NCBI RefSeq assembly: GCF_001591545.1
Contig: NZ_BCVC01000001.1
Coordinates: 62,001 to 126,000, forward strand
Direction: 5' to 3'
DNA: 64,000 nt
Source of the DNA: Lederbergia lenta NBRC 16444
GTDB lineage: Bacteria; Bacillota; Bacilli; Bacillales; Bacillaceae_C
Numbering within the stretch: position 1 is the first letter of the stretch; each line of letters begins with the position of its first letter. The position numbers were made by a program, and so were the translations under genes. Below, piece by piece: positions 8,723 to 17,442 of this stretch. The notes below the pieces were generated by a model. That model searched no databases, was not told where the DNA came from, and saw only the letters and a program-made list of their open reading frames with translations.

Positions 8723-9121
8723 TTAATTAGGTAAATTTAGTTGCCACGAAACTCCATAACGGTCATTTAGCCAGCCAAATTTCTTACTGAATCCATAATC
8801 GCCTAGAGGCATAAGTGCTTGCCCACCTTCGTTCAGTTTCTGATAAACATTGTCAAGTTCCTCTTCCGTATTACAAGTAACAAATATAGAGAAAGAAGGT
8901 GTGAAGGAAAACTGATGATTTACATTACTGTCAATGCACATAAATTCTTGACCTTTCAAGGTAAAAGTAGCCTGCATGACAGTTCCTTCATCACCACTTT
9001 CATTTGCACCATATCTAATAATATTTGTAATTGCCGAATTCTCAATTAGAGATGTGTAAAAATTCATTGCTTCTTCTGCTTTTCCATCTTGAAACATTAA
9101 AAATGGTGTGACTTTTTCCAA
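8723..9121 (-). CDS. VOC-superfamily PhnB-like protein
   Basis: A 132-aa protein of the PhnB/3-demethylubiquinone-methyltransferase-like branch of the vicinal oxygen chelate fold. It shows the paired beta-alpha-beta-beta-beta modules, TPFLMFQDGKAEEAMNFY at the N-terminus and the C-terminal GWLNDRYGVSWQLN that marks this branch. The start is TTG at 9121, about 10 bases after an AAAAGGAG site; a longer frame to 9166 contains that ribosome binding site and is unlikely. Enzymatic role unknown. Confidence 0.85.
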   Translation of the reverse strand: MEKVTPFLMFQDGKAEEAMNFYTSLIENSAITNIIRYGANESGDEGTVMQATFTLKGQEFMCIDSNVNHQFSFTPSFSIFVTCNTEEELDNVYQKLNEGGQALMPLGDYGFSKKFGWLNDRYGVSWQLNLPN

Positions 9122-9231
9122 TATAACTCTACTCCTTTTGTATCTATTATCTAAATTATAATCCAATCTGTATTATAATATCCATTCTATTACTATCTTG
9201 CAGGAGGATATACAAAAAACGCGGTGTTTAT

Positions 9232-9257
9232 AAAAAAATAGTAATGCTTTGCCATTA
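9232..9257 (-). terminator. Possible terminator of the LysR gene
   Basis: On the minus strand a 5-bp stem (TAATG/CATTA) with a 6-nt loop is followed by CTATTTTTTT, 18 bases after the LysR stop codon. The stem is short, hence the low confidence. Confidence 0.35.
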
Positions 9258-9274
9258 AAAAATTTATCCCCTTG

Positions 9275-10171
9275 TTAACGAAATGAAAATTTCGCTTGAA
9301 TTTCCTTTAAAAACATCTCAGCAGCTGCAGAGAAAACTTGATGCTTTTTCCAAACAATATTTAAGCCAGATTCAAGTTTTGGCTCAAGCGGTCTAAAACA
9401 AAGGTTACTATCACTAGAAGTATTTACTATTTTATCAAGGGTTATTGCATAACCAATGCACTCTTCAACCATAATGGCAGCATTATAGGCAAGATTGAAT
9501 GTAGTCACGACGTTTAGTTTATCAAAATCTTCACCAAACCAATCCGCAAATTCATTTTTAGAAAATGTCTGTTTCATAGCCTGTCGTGAACAGATTAGCG
9601 GAACATTTAATAAATCCACTGCTTGAATGGTATCTTTGAAAGCAAGAGGGCTGTCTTTCCTCATAACAACGCCCCAAACATCTTTGGCTGGGATGTTGAT
9701 ATAATTATATTTTGATAAATCAGCTGGTTCAATCAAGATAGAAAAGTCAAGCAACCCCTTATCAAGCCGTTCAGTCACATCCTCTTCGTTTCCGCTGTAT
9801 AGGTGATACTGTATATTTGGATAACTTAATTGCAAATCTTTTATTACCTGTGCAATCTGTTTCATGGCATCTGTTTCTCCACAGCCTATATAAACATCAC
9901 CACTTATTGTTTCTTCCATGGAACTAAATTCTGCTCCTAATTTATCGACCATATCAACGATTTCTTCTGCTCTTTTTCGGAGGAGCATTCCTTCATCTGT
10001 AAGGATGATGCTGTGGCTGCTACGGGTAAATAGTTTTTTGCCTAACTCTTGTTCAAGTTCTTTTAATTGTCTTGACAAGGTTGGCTGTGTAACATGCAAA
10101 AAGTCAGCAGCTCTTGTAAGGCTTCCTTCTCTTGCAACCGTAAGAAAGTATCGCAAAACCCTAAATTCCAT
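9275..10171 (-). CDS. LysR-family transcriptional regulator
   Basis: A 298-aa LTTR. The N-terminal winged helix-turn-helix (1-60, MEFRVLRYFLTVAREGSLTR then ADFLHVTQPTLSRQ) is followed by a linker helix and a periplasmic-binding-like effector domain (about 90-295). It is transcribed away from the zinc alcohol dehydrogenase gene with a 134-bp gap, the usual arrangement for an LTTR that controls its neighbour. The start overlaps no other gene and has a GGGGG-type ribosome binding site. The effector is unknown. Confidence 0.92.
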   Translation of the reverse strand: MEFRVLRYFLTVAREGSLTRAADFLHVTQPTLSRQLKELEQELGKKLFTRSSHSIILTDEGMLLRKRAEEIVDMVDKLGAEFSSMEETISGDVYIGCGETDAMKQIAQVIKDLQLSYPNIQYHLYSGNEEDVTERLDKGLLDFSILIEPADLSKYNYINIPAKDVWGVVMRKDSPLAFKDTIQAVDLLNVPLICSRQAMKQTFSKNEFADWFGEDFDKLNVVTTFNLAYNAAIMVEECIGYAITLDKIVNTSSDSNLCFRPLEPKLESGLNIVWKKHQVFSAAAEMFLKEIQAKFSFR

Positions 10172-10305
10172 CTAAAACACCCCCTATATAATGTTTAGTA
10201 TATATGTTTTTGAAATGCCTATCTAGCATAACTTGATATAAGATATAGGTATTTGCTATGTCAATGAAAAGCACGCTAGAATTAATAACAAAGGAGGTTT
10301 TATTC
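10172..10305. promoter_or_regulatory. Divergent control region between LysR and alcohol dehydrogenase genes
   Basis: AT-rich, with dyads of the T-N11-A kind expected for LysR proteins (for example around ATATAAGATATAGGTAT, 10234-10250). A plausible -35 TTGATA lies near 10232. The dehydrogenase ribosome binding site AAAGGAGG is just before the ATG at 10306. Confidence 0.45.
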
Positions 10306-11346
10306 ATGATCACTGCTAAAGCAAGAGCTGTCGATGGTCCCGATAAAACGTTTCGAGCAGCTGAAATTAATAGACGAGATCTTGATTCATTTGATGTTCT
10401 GATTGAAATTAAATATGCAGGCATCTGTCATTCTGATATCCATACTGCTCATGGCGAATGGGGTCCTGTGAACTATCCTCTCGTACCTGGACATGAGATT
10501 GCTGGTATTGTCACAGATGTTGGTCCAAGGGTTACAAAGTATAAGGTAGGTGACCGGGTAGGAGTCGGATGTATGGTTGACTCCTGTGGCAAATGTGAAA
10601 ATTGCCGTAAAGGAGAAGAACAATATTGCCTTAAAGGAAAAGTCGATACGTACGCTGGCGTTGACAAATACGGGGAACCAACTCAAGGTGGCTATTCTAC
10701 CCATATCGTGGTAACGGAGGACTTTGTAGTTAGTATTCCAGAGAAAATCTCTCTTGACGTAGCAGCACCTTTACTTTGTGCAGGTATTACGACATATTCT
10801 CCATTAAGCCATTGGGGAGCCGGACAAGGAAAAAGAGTAGCTGTGGTTGGTATGGGCGGTCTTGGACACATGGCTGTTCAAATTGCACATGCCATGGGTG
10901 CAGAAGTTACCGTGCTATCACAAACATTAGGTAAAAAGGAAGATGGCTTGCAGTTTGGTGCAGACTACTACTACGCAACAAGTGAGCAGGAAACATTCAC
11001 AAAACTATCTGGTTATTTTGATTTAATTATAAATACAGTAAGTGCGAAAATTGACATTGATGCTTACTTTTCATTACTCACTCTTGATGGAACCTTGGTT
11101 AACGTAGGGGCTCCTGCTGAGCCATTATCACTAAATGTGATGTCGCTTATCGGCCATCGTCGTTCATTTGCTGGTTCAATGATCGGTGGTATACGTGAGA
11201 CCCAGGAAATGTTGGATTTCTGTGCAAAACATAATATTGTTCCTAAGATTGAAGTGATTTCAGCTGACCAAATTGATGAAGCCTACAAACGTGTCTTAGT
11301 TTCAGATGTGAAGTATCGATTCGTGATTGACATCAGTACAATGTAA
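10306..11346 (+). CDS. Zinc-dependent alcohol dehydrogenase (YahK/cinnamyl-type)
   Basis: A 346-aa medium-chain dehydrogenase, likely reducing aldehydes with NADPH. Catalytic zinc ligands C41, H63 and E64 (GICHSD, PGHE) and the structural zinc cysteines C94, C97, C100 and C108 are present. The Rossmann fold has GMGGLGHMAVQ. The start at 10306 follows AAAGGAGG directly; an in-frame ATG at 10258 would add 16 residues with no family similarity. A LysR gene diverges from it. A perfect terminator ends the unit, so it is monocistronic. Likely role: aldehyde detoxification. Confidence 0.92.
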   Translation: MITAKARAVDGPDKTFRAAEINRRDLDSFDVLIEIKYAGICHSDIHTAHGEWGPVNYPLVPGHEIAGIVTDVGPRVTKYKVGDRVGVGCMVDSCGKCENCRKGEEQYCLKGKVDTYAGVDKYGEPTQGGYSTHIVVTEDFVVSIPEKISLDVAAPLLCAGITTYSPLSHWGAGQGKRVAVVGMGGLGHMAVQIAHAMGAEVTVLSQTLGKKEDGLQFGADYYYATSEQETFTKLSGYFDLIINTVSAKIDIDAYFSLLTLDGTLVNVGAPAEPLSLNVMSLIGHRRSFAGSMIGGIRETQEMLDFCAKHNIVPKIEVISADQIDEAYKRVLVSDVKYRFVIDISTM

Positions 11347-11381
11347 TTTGGAAAAAATGATTAATCTTAATGGTAATTTGT

Positions 11382-11420
11382 AGGATGTCTAAAAAGCTAG
11401 ATTTTTAGACATCCTTTATA
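11382..11420 (+). terminator. Terminator of the alcohol dehydrogenase gene
   Basis: A 14-bp stem (AGGATGTCTAAAAA against TTTTTAGACATCCT) with a 6-nt loop, followed by TTATAA. Confidence 0.85.
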
Positions 11421-11493
11421 AATATAACTTCAAAGTGAAGGAATCTCTTTGTAAAGACTCTTCTCTTCGTAGAAAATTTTGGAGGTATAGATT

Positions 11494-12663
11494 TTGGCTA
11501 AACAGAAAAAATTACTCGTATTTATATTAACCATAGGAGTTTTCGGTATCTTGAATACTGAGATGGGGGTAATTGGAATATTACCTGAGATTGCTGAACA
11601 TTTTAATGTTAGTGTTTCAGCGGCAGGATGGTTGGTGAGTATTTTTGCCATAGGTGTTGCAGTATCTGGCCCCACAATGCCTTTAATGTTTTCGAGATTC
11701 GATAGAAAAAAAGTAATGGTATTTGTTCTTAGTGTTTTCGTAGTAGCAAACATTGTATCTATCTTTACAACTAGCTTTACCATTCTACTAATTGCCCGGA
11801 TTATTCCTGCTCTCTGCCATCCAATATATTGTTCTCTGGCATTTTCAGTAGCAGCCGATTCAGTAAGTAAGGAGGAAGCCCCAAAAGCAGTTGCAAATGT
11901 ATTTATTGGTGTGTCAGCGGGAATGGTTGTAGGTGTACCAATCGTAAGTTTCATTGCTGGTGTGTCTAATTTACAAATGGCAATGGCATTTTTCGCTATT
12001 GTTAATATTGCCGTCCTAATAGCTACATTCCTATTTGTACCGTCAATGCCTGTTAAAGAAAAAATCTCCTATGGTACACAGTTAAATGTATTAAAACATT
12101 CGAACACATGGCTTGCCATTATCATTGTTGTTTTAATAAATGCTGCTGTATACAGTGTTTATAGCTATCTTGCTGAATTTTTACAAACGGTAACGAATGT
12201 ATCATCGAATATAACAAGTCTCATATTATTTATTTATGGTGCAGCTAATATTATAGGAAACATCTTGGCTGGAAGATTACTAATTGTTAAACCTGTAAAG
12301 ACGATCGTAGCTCTTCCTTTTCTGATGGGAGCTGTGTACATCCTGTTATTTTTTGCAGGACAGTTTACCTTACCAATGGCGCTTATTACTTTAATTTGGG
12401 GAATATTAGCTGGACTAGCCGCTAACATCAATCAATATGTGGTTACAACAGCAGCAAGTGAAGCACCTGATTTCGCAAACGGTTTGTTTTTATCAGCTTG
12501 TAATATAGGAACGACAATTGGTGCTGGAGTAGGCGGATTATTTATATCAGAGTTGGGCACACAATACGTTGTATTAGTTGGGATCTTATCGTTGATATTG
12601 ACCGCAGTGTTTATTTTCCTTCGAAACTACCACTTAAGAACTGCAGAGCTAGTTTCGAAGTGA
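11494..12663 (+). CDS. MFS transporter, DHA1 family (NepI/PbuE/AraJ-like)
   Basis: A 389-aa, 12-helix major facilitator. It has the N-terminal ILNTEMGVIGILPEIA segment of DHA1 exporters, the loop 2-3 motif RFDRKKVMVF, and the pattern IARIIPALCHPIYCS. Relatives export purine nucleosides or bases, arabinose-like sugars or drugs, and the substrate cannot be told from sequence. It starts at TTG, 8 bases after GGAGG. It stands alone between the dehydrogenase terminator and a decayed stretch. Confidence 0.88.
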   Translation: MAKQKKLLVFILTIGVFGILNTEMGVIGILPEIAEHFNVSVSAAGWLVSIFAIGVAVSGPTMPLMFSRFDRKKVMVFVLSVFVVANIVSIFTTSFTILLIARIIPALCHPIYCSLAFSVAADSVSKEEAPKAVANVFIGVSAGMVVGVPIVSFIAGVSNLQMAMAFFAIVNIAVLIATFLFVPSMPVKEKISYGTQLNVLKHSNTWLAIIIVVLINAAVYSVYSYLAEFLQTVTNVSSNITSLILFIYGAANIIGNILAGRLLIVKPVKTIVALPFLMGAVYILLFFAGQFTLPMALITLIWGILAGLAANINQYVVTTAASEAPDFANGLFLSACNIGTTIGAGVGGLFISELGTQYVVLVGILSLILTAVFIFLRNYHLRTAELVSK

Positions 12664-13065
12664 AAAGTTTATGTATCAAATGATAATGAACTAAAAATAG
12701 ATGTCCTTGTATTAAAACACGCTTATTTCGTTTATGAATGTAAGTCGCAGATATTGTGGAATATGGAGATCACTATTAGATTTTTGGAGATGTTCTACAA
12801 ACATATAAAGATGAAAAAATTATTCTTAAAGAATAGATTACCTGACTTCAGTAAGCTTAATATTCCAGTTGCCGTTCTTCATACAGAAAAATAAATTAGA
12901 CGGAAGAAAAAGATCCTCCTATGAAAGGCTATTATTAACTATGTCAAGAGTTCAAGATAAAAATGACGATTGGAGACAACACAATAGTTGTGACAGGAGC
13001 AGCTTTTACTGATGATGCCCTACCTTGAAAAATGTCAATAAACTACTATAAAAGGGGTGAGGAGA
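12664..13065 (+). other. Gene-free stretch with broken coding remnants
   Basis: No intact ORF. Short reading-frame pieces with protein-like composition switch frame (for example LPDFSKLNIPVAVLHTEK near 12840-12893 and GDNTIVVTGAAFTDDAL near 12975-13023), suggesting one or two decayed genes. Family not identified. Confidence 0.4.
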
Positions 13066-13914
13066 TTGCAAAAAGTGAAAATTGCTGGAAGAGAAGTTTT
13101 TCCCATTGGCCTAGGTACCTGGAATATGGGAGAAAAAGCAGATAACTTTGATCAAGAAGTAGAAGCAATAAGAGTAGGGCTGGACAATGGTGTGCAAGTC
13201 ATTGATACAGCTGAGATGTATGGAAATGGAAATTCTGAGAGGTTAGTAGGTCACGCCATTGAACCTTTTGAAAGGGAAAGTTTATTCCTTGTGTCAAAGG
13301 TTCTTCCTAATAACGCTTCGAAAAAACAAATTCCCATAAGTTTAGATAACTCTTTAAAGAGGATGAAAACAGAATATTTAGACCTTTATTTACTTCATTG
13401 GAAAGGTAGTGTTCCAATGGAAGAAACAATAGAAGCAATGGAACAAGCTAAAATGCAAGGGAAAATCAAATCCTGGGGAGTTTCTAATTTTGACGTGAAT
13501 GATATGACGAAATTTTTAAAACTGTCAGATGGTCATCATTGTGCCACCAATCAAGTCCGATATAATTTAGGAGATCGAGGAATTGATTACGATTTAGTTC
13601 CAATGATGAAAGAAAATAGCATTCCGTTAATGGCGTATGCTCCTGTAGCTAGAGGGGATCGTTTAGGCGCTGATTTAACGAAACAAAAAGTTTTACTGGA
13701 TATATCAAAAAAGTATAACGCAGATGTTTTTCAAATTTTATTAGCATGGTGTATTCGTAATGGGCAGACCATTGCTATTCCACAATCTAGTAATAATAAA
13801 CATGTTATTAACAACGTAAAAGCTACAGAGATTAAACTTACAGAAGAGGATCTAGTAAAAATAGATTCCATTTATCCAGAACCAAGTGCTAGCAAACCAC
13901 TAGCTTTATGGTAA
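13066..13914 (+). CDS. Aldo/keto reductase
   Basis: A 282-aa TIM-barrel NADPH-dependent oxidoreductase. The catalytic tetrad is visible as D47, Y52 (IDTAEMYGNG), K78 (VSKVLPNN) and H111 (YLLHWKG). The C-terminal coenzyme loop AIPQSSNNKHVINN is also present. The start is uncertain: TTG 13066 sits 8 bases after AAAGGGG, while GTG 13057 and GTG 13075 are in the same frame. Single gene; reduces aldehydes or ketones, natural substrate unknown. Confidence 0.9.
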   Translation: MQKVKIAGREVFPIGLGTWNMGEKADNFDQEVEAIRVGLDNGVQVIDTAEMYGNGNSERLVGHAIEPFERESLFLVSKVLPNNASKKQIPISLDNSLKRMKTEYLDLYLLHWKGSVPMEETIEAMEQAKMQGKIKSWGVSNFDVNDMTKFLKLSDGHHCATNQVRYNLGDRGIDYDLVPMMKENSIPLMAYAPVARGDRLGADLTKQKVLLDISKKYNADVFQILLAWCIRNGQTIAIPQSSNNKHVINNVKATEIKLTEEDLVKIDSIYPEPSASKPLALW

Positions 13915-14306
13915 GTTATGAAAATGTTTTTATAAAAGGATTTGATACATTTAAGTGGATGAGCTCAAGCCTGACGATTAAAAAATCGGGCCATTTGGTC
14001 AAACTAGGGGAACGAGTTAGTTTTGTCAAATTTCCTAATTCTTGTTAAAATAAATAGATTGGAGATATTGAAAGGGGATAAAGATTCGAGATGTGGAAGA
14101 GCTTGTAATGATTAGAAATTGATTAGGCTATTTTTTACTCTCTTCAAGAGGGTTTATTTGACTATCTATAATCATTCAAAGACCGCATTTTTGGCTCAAT
14201 AACCCTAATTAGAAGATGGGCGCTTTTTATGTGTCTTTCTCTTTTGAAGGGAAAAATCATATCTCTGTTGATCTAATTTATGCGTCCTTCATTTGGAGGA
14301 GCTAAT
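13915..14306 (+). other. Gene-free stretch with an acetyltransferase-like remnant
   Basis: A 14-codon piece at 14081-14122 (KIRDVEELVMIRN, stop) resembles the first helix of GNAT acetyltransferases but ends at once, so it is at most a remnant. A weak hairpin lies near 13970-13995. Nothing else was seen. Confidence 0.35.
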
Positions 14307-14921
14307 TTGAAAAACAATCATTCATTTTACAACTTAAAGGAATCTGCTCAATCTATCGTACTTACTATTAACCAAGGCTTAAAAGATCGTAATCGTCCTT
14401 TGGTGGTGTCTTTCGATGGCGGGAGTGGTTCAGGAAAATCGACGTTAGCATCTGAAGTAGCTTCATCTGTAGAAGCAACAATAATTCACTGCGATGATTT
14501 TTTCGCAGTAGAAATACCTGATCATGAATGGGATATTTACTCAGTTGAAAAAAAGTGTCGTTTATGTATTGACTGGGAAAGGGTACGTGCAGAAGCATTG
14601 CTACCTATACTTGCGGGCGAAAAAGCAGAATATCACCCTTTTTCATTTTCAACCATGAATGGTTTATCATCTGAAGTGGTAGGATTGGAACCTTCAAAGG
14701 TAATCATTTTAGATGGAATATACAGCTCACATTGGCTATCTGATTTGACTAATCTTACTATTTTAGTGGATGTAGCTCCTGACATTCGGCGTAATAGGCA
14801 TAATCTTAGGGAGGGAACTGAAGATAGAGAATGGCATTTGCGATGGGACTCGGTAGAGGACTACTATTTTACTGTTCTACGTTCTCCAGATTCATTTGAT
14901 TTGGTGGTTGTGAATGAGTGA
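14307..14921 (+). CDS. Uridine kinase-like P-loop protein
   Basis: A 204-aa P-loop NTPase with Walker A GGSGSGKST (38-46), HCDDFF after the next strand, and a lid region RRNRHNLREGTEDR near the C-terminus, a pattern of uridine kinase/phosphoribulokinase-like proteins. The start is TTG 14307, 5 bases after GGAGGAG; the open frame from ATG 14280 places the ribosome binding site inside the gene. Probably phosphorylates a nucleoside or small metabolite. Confidence 0.82.
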   Translation: MKNNHSFYNLKESAQSIVLTINQGLKDRNRPLVVSFDGGSGSGKSTLASEVASSVEATIIHCDDFFAVEIPDHEWDIYSVEKKCRLCIDWERVRAEALLPILAGEKAEYHPFSFSTMNGLSSEVVGLEPSKVIILDGIYSSHWLSDLTNLTILVDVAPDIRRNRHNLREGTEDREWHLRWDSVEDYYFTVLRSPDSFDLVVVNE

Positions 14922-15017
14922 CATGACAGTATTCAGTTAACGGGCGTGTTTACAGAATAAAGCTTATTAAAATGATCAAAATTTTTTATAAAAACCTCAT
15001 ACTTATCTAAAAAGAGT

Positions 15018-15058
15018 AACTCCATTTTGATCAGTCTTTTTTCAAAATGGAGTTTTTG
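15018..15058 (+). terminator. Terminator in the 14922-15389 gap
   Basis: A 13-bp stem (AACTCCATTTTGA against TCAAAATGGAGTT) with an 11-nt loop, followed by TTTG. It ends the uridine-kinase-like unit. The rest of this 468-bp gap holds only an 80-codon Phe-rich frame (15085-15327) with no ribosome binding site, judged spurious. Confidence 0.75.
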
Positions 15059-15389
15059 AAGTTGTTCTTATTTAGGATTGAGAGATGTTTTTTTTATGTT
15101 TCTTCCTTTGTCAATACTGGGTTCATTCAGCATTCAATTGCTATTCAGTTATTTTTTACACATTTTATCCCCTTGGATTTTCGGTCATTCGGTTCAATCT
15201 CAGCTGTAACTTCATCTTAATATTGCATTCTTTTCTCTTTATTCAGCAGCAACTTAATTATGGGTGCAGAATGTTTGATACAAATTGGGCAAATTTGTAT
15301 CAGGGAGTTGAAGGGAAAATTATTTAAACTTATTTCAAAGTATTCCGTAATTAAGCTATATGATAGAGCTCAATTAATCTATGTGAGAG

Positions 15390-15614
15390 GTGGTGATTAA
15401 TATAACTATTAAAAAGATATTTATTTCATTTATTTCCGCAGTTTTTGTTTCAATGTTTGCAGTTGGAGGAAGTGCTTTAGCAACCTTTTTATACCATTAC
15501 CTAAATGGGGAACAATTTGGTGAAGTTATTACAATTTCACGAATTATATGGTTTTTAATTATATTTATCTTATCTTTTTTATTTATATTATTTGGACTGG
15601 ATAAAAAAAAGTAG
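15390..15614 (+). CDS. Small two-helix membrane protein (74 aa)
   Basis: Two strongly hydrophobic helices (about 10-33 and 48-68) with lysine-rich ends (IKKI and DKKK), the profile of a small inner-membrane protein. GTG 15390 or GTG 15393 could be the start, overlapping a GAGAGGTGG site. No family recognised. A hairpin terminator follows. Confidence 0.5.
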   Translation: MVINITIKKIFISFISAVFVSMFAVGGSALATFLYHYLNGEQFGEVITISRIIWFLIIFILSFLFILFGLDKKK

Positions 15615-15646
15615 TAACTTGTGTTTAATGCTCCTTATTCGTTAAT

Positions 15647-15695
15647 CTTGTATATAAGGGATGGTCATTATTTATATATATACAAGACTGTTTTT
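15647..15695 (+). terminator. Terminator after the 74-aa gene
   Basis: CTTGTATATA (15647-15656) pairs with TATATACAAG (15677-15686) and is followed by ACTGTTTTT. Confidence 0.6.
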
Positions 15696-15862
15696 CAGCC
15701 AATAAGATTATCGCTCCCTAAAAGGAATATTAACCGAGTTAAGGTATTAGTCGATACAATGGTTTTTCAGTAGCTACTGTGAGAAAAATAAACGGTAGGA
15801 ATACCGGTAAACATTTTTTTGTGGATAAATTAGTAGAATTTGAATATAGGGAGAATAAAAAT

Positions 15863-16213
15863 ATGTCTTGGAATGATTACAAATATTTACACATATATGC
15901 TCAGCACGCTCATCATCAAGAATCTTTTATAGTAGGAAACAGGAAGGCACTAATTGATCTTCGAAGAAAAATAGATCAAGCCTTAGCTAATGGTACATCC
16001 ATAGGGACCTTTTTTCCGTCTGATGACGAAGGTTTTCAATTATTTGTAGGTGTTGTTGAAGATGAAGATAAATTCAACTCATTAGAAATGCCATATACAG
16101 AGCAATTTGGAGAGGTGAACCATAATAATTATTTTCTTAATCTGAAAGATGATTCAAATGCGCCGTATTCTCCAGTCATATTATTTCCTAATACAGATGA
16201 AAAAGAAGCGTGA
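15863..16213 (+). CDS. Hypothetical protein (116 aa)
   Basis: A soluble, acidic protein with no signal peptide or membrane helix. ATG 15863 is 9 bases after AGGGAG; an in-frame GTG at 15779 would add 28 residues without a ribosome binding site. Notable segments are a His-rich AQHAHHQESF near residue 18 and a helix RKALIDLRRKIDQAL. Not recognised. Confidence 0.6.
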   Translation: MSWNDYKYLHIYAQHAHHQESFIVGNRKALIDLRRKIDQALANGTSIGTFFPSDDEGFQLFVGVVEDEDKFNSLEMPYTEQFGEVNHNNYFLNLKDDSNAPYSPVILFPNTDEKEA

Positions 16214-16435
16214 GCCATTGGAATTCCAATACTTTAAAAGCTCACCAAATGATTGACCATCACAATGAATTGTTGGGAAATGCATTTGTTAGCTTTAAGA
16301 AATCGAGCAAGATTCATTTTTTTGATTAGAATAAATGTTTATTGTCACAGATTGCTTAATTACTAAGATACAACAAATCAAATAAAAAAGTGTAATAGTG
16401 TAAAAAGGTCAGTCAACAGTTATTATTCTAACCTG

Positions 16436-16467
16436 GATTTGATCGTAGGATTAAATCGCCTTTTTTT
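16436..16467 (+). terminator. Terminator in the 16214-16584 gap
   Basis: A 9-bp stem with one wobble (GATTTGATC/GATTAAATC), 4-nt loop, then GCC and seven Ts; an outer AAAAAGG/CCTTTTT pair may extend it. Nothing coding was seen in the gap. Confidence 0.65.
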
Positions 16468-16584
16468 AGTTACTAAGTATCGGGTTGCTCTTAAAACATT
16501 TATAATATCCAAATTAATTGTAAGGCAGGTTATTTCAATCAAGATATAATATATGAAATTAATTATTAGAATGGAGTGATATTA

Positions 16585-16965
16585 ATGATTAATAAATTAG
16601 GTCAAATAATGCTTTATGTAAATAACCAAGATGAGGCAGTCACCTTTTGGACTGAGAAAGTGGGATTTAGTGTCATAACCGAGGAAGATAATGGTCAAGG
16701 AATGAAATGGATTGAAATCGCACCAACAAAGGATGCAGAAACGAGTATCATTTTACATAACAAGGAACTCATAGCTGAAATGTCACCAGAATTAAATCTA
16801 AGTACCCCTTCTTTAATGTTTTTTGCAGAAGATCTTGAAAAACTATATAAAGACTTTTTAAATAAAAATATCACAGTCGGAGAAATTGTAAATATGCCTT
16901 CTGGTAGTGTTTTTAACTTTTCAGATAGTGAAGGCAATTACTTCGCAGTCATGGAAAAAAGCTGA
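16585..16965 (+). CDS. VOC-family protein (glyoxalase/bleomycin-resistance fold)
   Basis: A 126-aa single-domain VOC protein built from two beta-alpha-beta-beta-beta modules: LGQIMLYVNNQDEAVTFWTE opens the first and FAEDLEKLYKDFL the second, with FNFSDSEGNYFAVME at the end. The start is ATG 16585, 6 bases after GGAGTG; a longer frame from 16576 lacks a ribosome binding site. A conserved metal-binding histidine near the N-terminus is replaced by glutamine (GQIM), so metal-dependent catalysis is doubtful. Confidence 0.85.
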   Translation: MINKLGQIMLYVNNQDEAVTFWTEKVGFSVITEEDNGQGMKWIEIAPTKDAETSIILHNKELIAEMSPELNLSTPSLMFFAEDLEKLYKDFLNKNITVGEIVNMPSGSVFNFSDSEGNYFAVMEKS

Positions 16966-17049
16966 GTAATAAATAATAGTAAGAGACTATTCCTTCATTT
17001 TCTATTTCATGTAGTGATGAAAAGAGAGGAAGAGTTTCCTTTAGAATGG

Positions 17050-17091
17050 AACAAAACAACCCTTCCTTACTAAATATAAGAGGGAGGGTTG
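17050..17091 (-). terminator. Possible minus-strand terminator downstream of the decayed hydrolase
   Basis: CAACCCTTCC pairs with GGAGGGTTG (one bulge). On the minus strand it is followed by TTTTGTTCC. It could end the transcript running leftwards from 18420. Confidence 0.4.
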
Positions 17092-17174
17092 GAAATGGGA
17101 TCGAAAATCACTATAATGATTATTCTTCCACTGGAAAAAATCATTCCCATAGCAGTTTCTATCTAATTACATTT

Positions 17175-17430
17175 TTTAAGCTTTGCCAATGCTTATTACT
17201 TTCAATAACATAAATCTAACACCTTTTCTTTTGTACCAATTAAATAGGTATCCATTTTAGGAAGATAAAACATATATGTTCCTGCCGCCTGCATGTCCCC
17301 AAATATTAAATATTTTTGGCAAAAGTAGTGTAACTTTTTTAAACAGCAGAATACCATAATCAATTTCTACACCATACTTCGCTTCCTTCATAGGAAGGTT
17401 TTTACACTTTCCTTGTGGGTATAGCTCAGG
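17175..17430 (-). pseudogene. C-terminal remnant of a serine beta-lactamase-like hydrolase (EstB/AmpC family)
   Basis: On the minus strand one frame reads KEAKYGVEIDYGILLFKK, then LLPKIFNIWGHAGG and soon a stop. A second frame takes over with AGTYMFYLPKMDTYLIGT. Together these match the C-terminal end of class C beta-lactamase/esterase-like serine hydrolases, where Y-G-x-G-x-x, a proline-rich linker, GHSGxxGS and the strand YLPxxDLYLVGT follow each other. The frameshift falls inside the conserved GHxG motif and the N-terminal two thirds of the gene are absent, so it is dead. It lies just downstream of the acylase gene on the same strand. Confidence 0.65.
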
Positions 17431-17442
17431 CAACTACGTTTT

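Noticed and set aside
15085-15327. 80-codon plus-strand ORF
   Set aside because: Very Phe/Cys-rich, no ribosome binding site, composition follows the local T-rich DNA.
17415-17435. GGGTATAGCTCAG resembles the 5' end of a tRNA gene
   Set aside because: No anticodon arm, T-arm or acceptor partner follows; the bases also fit the decayed hydrolase reading frame on the other strand.
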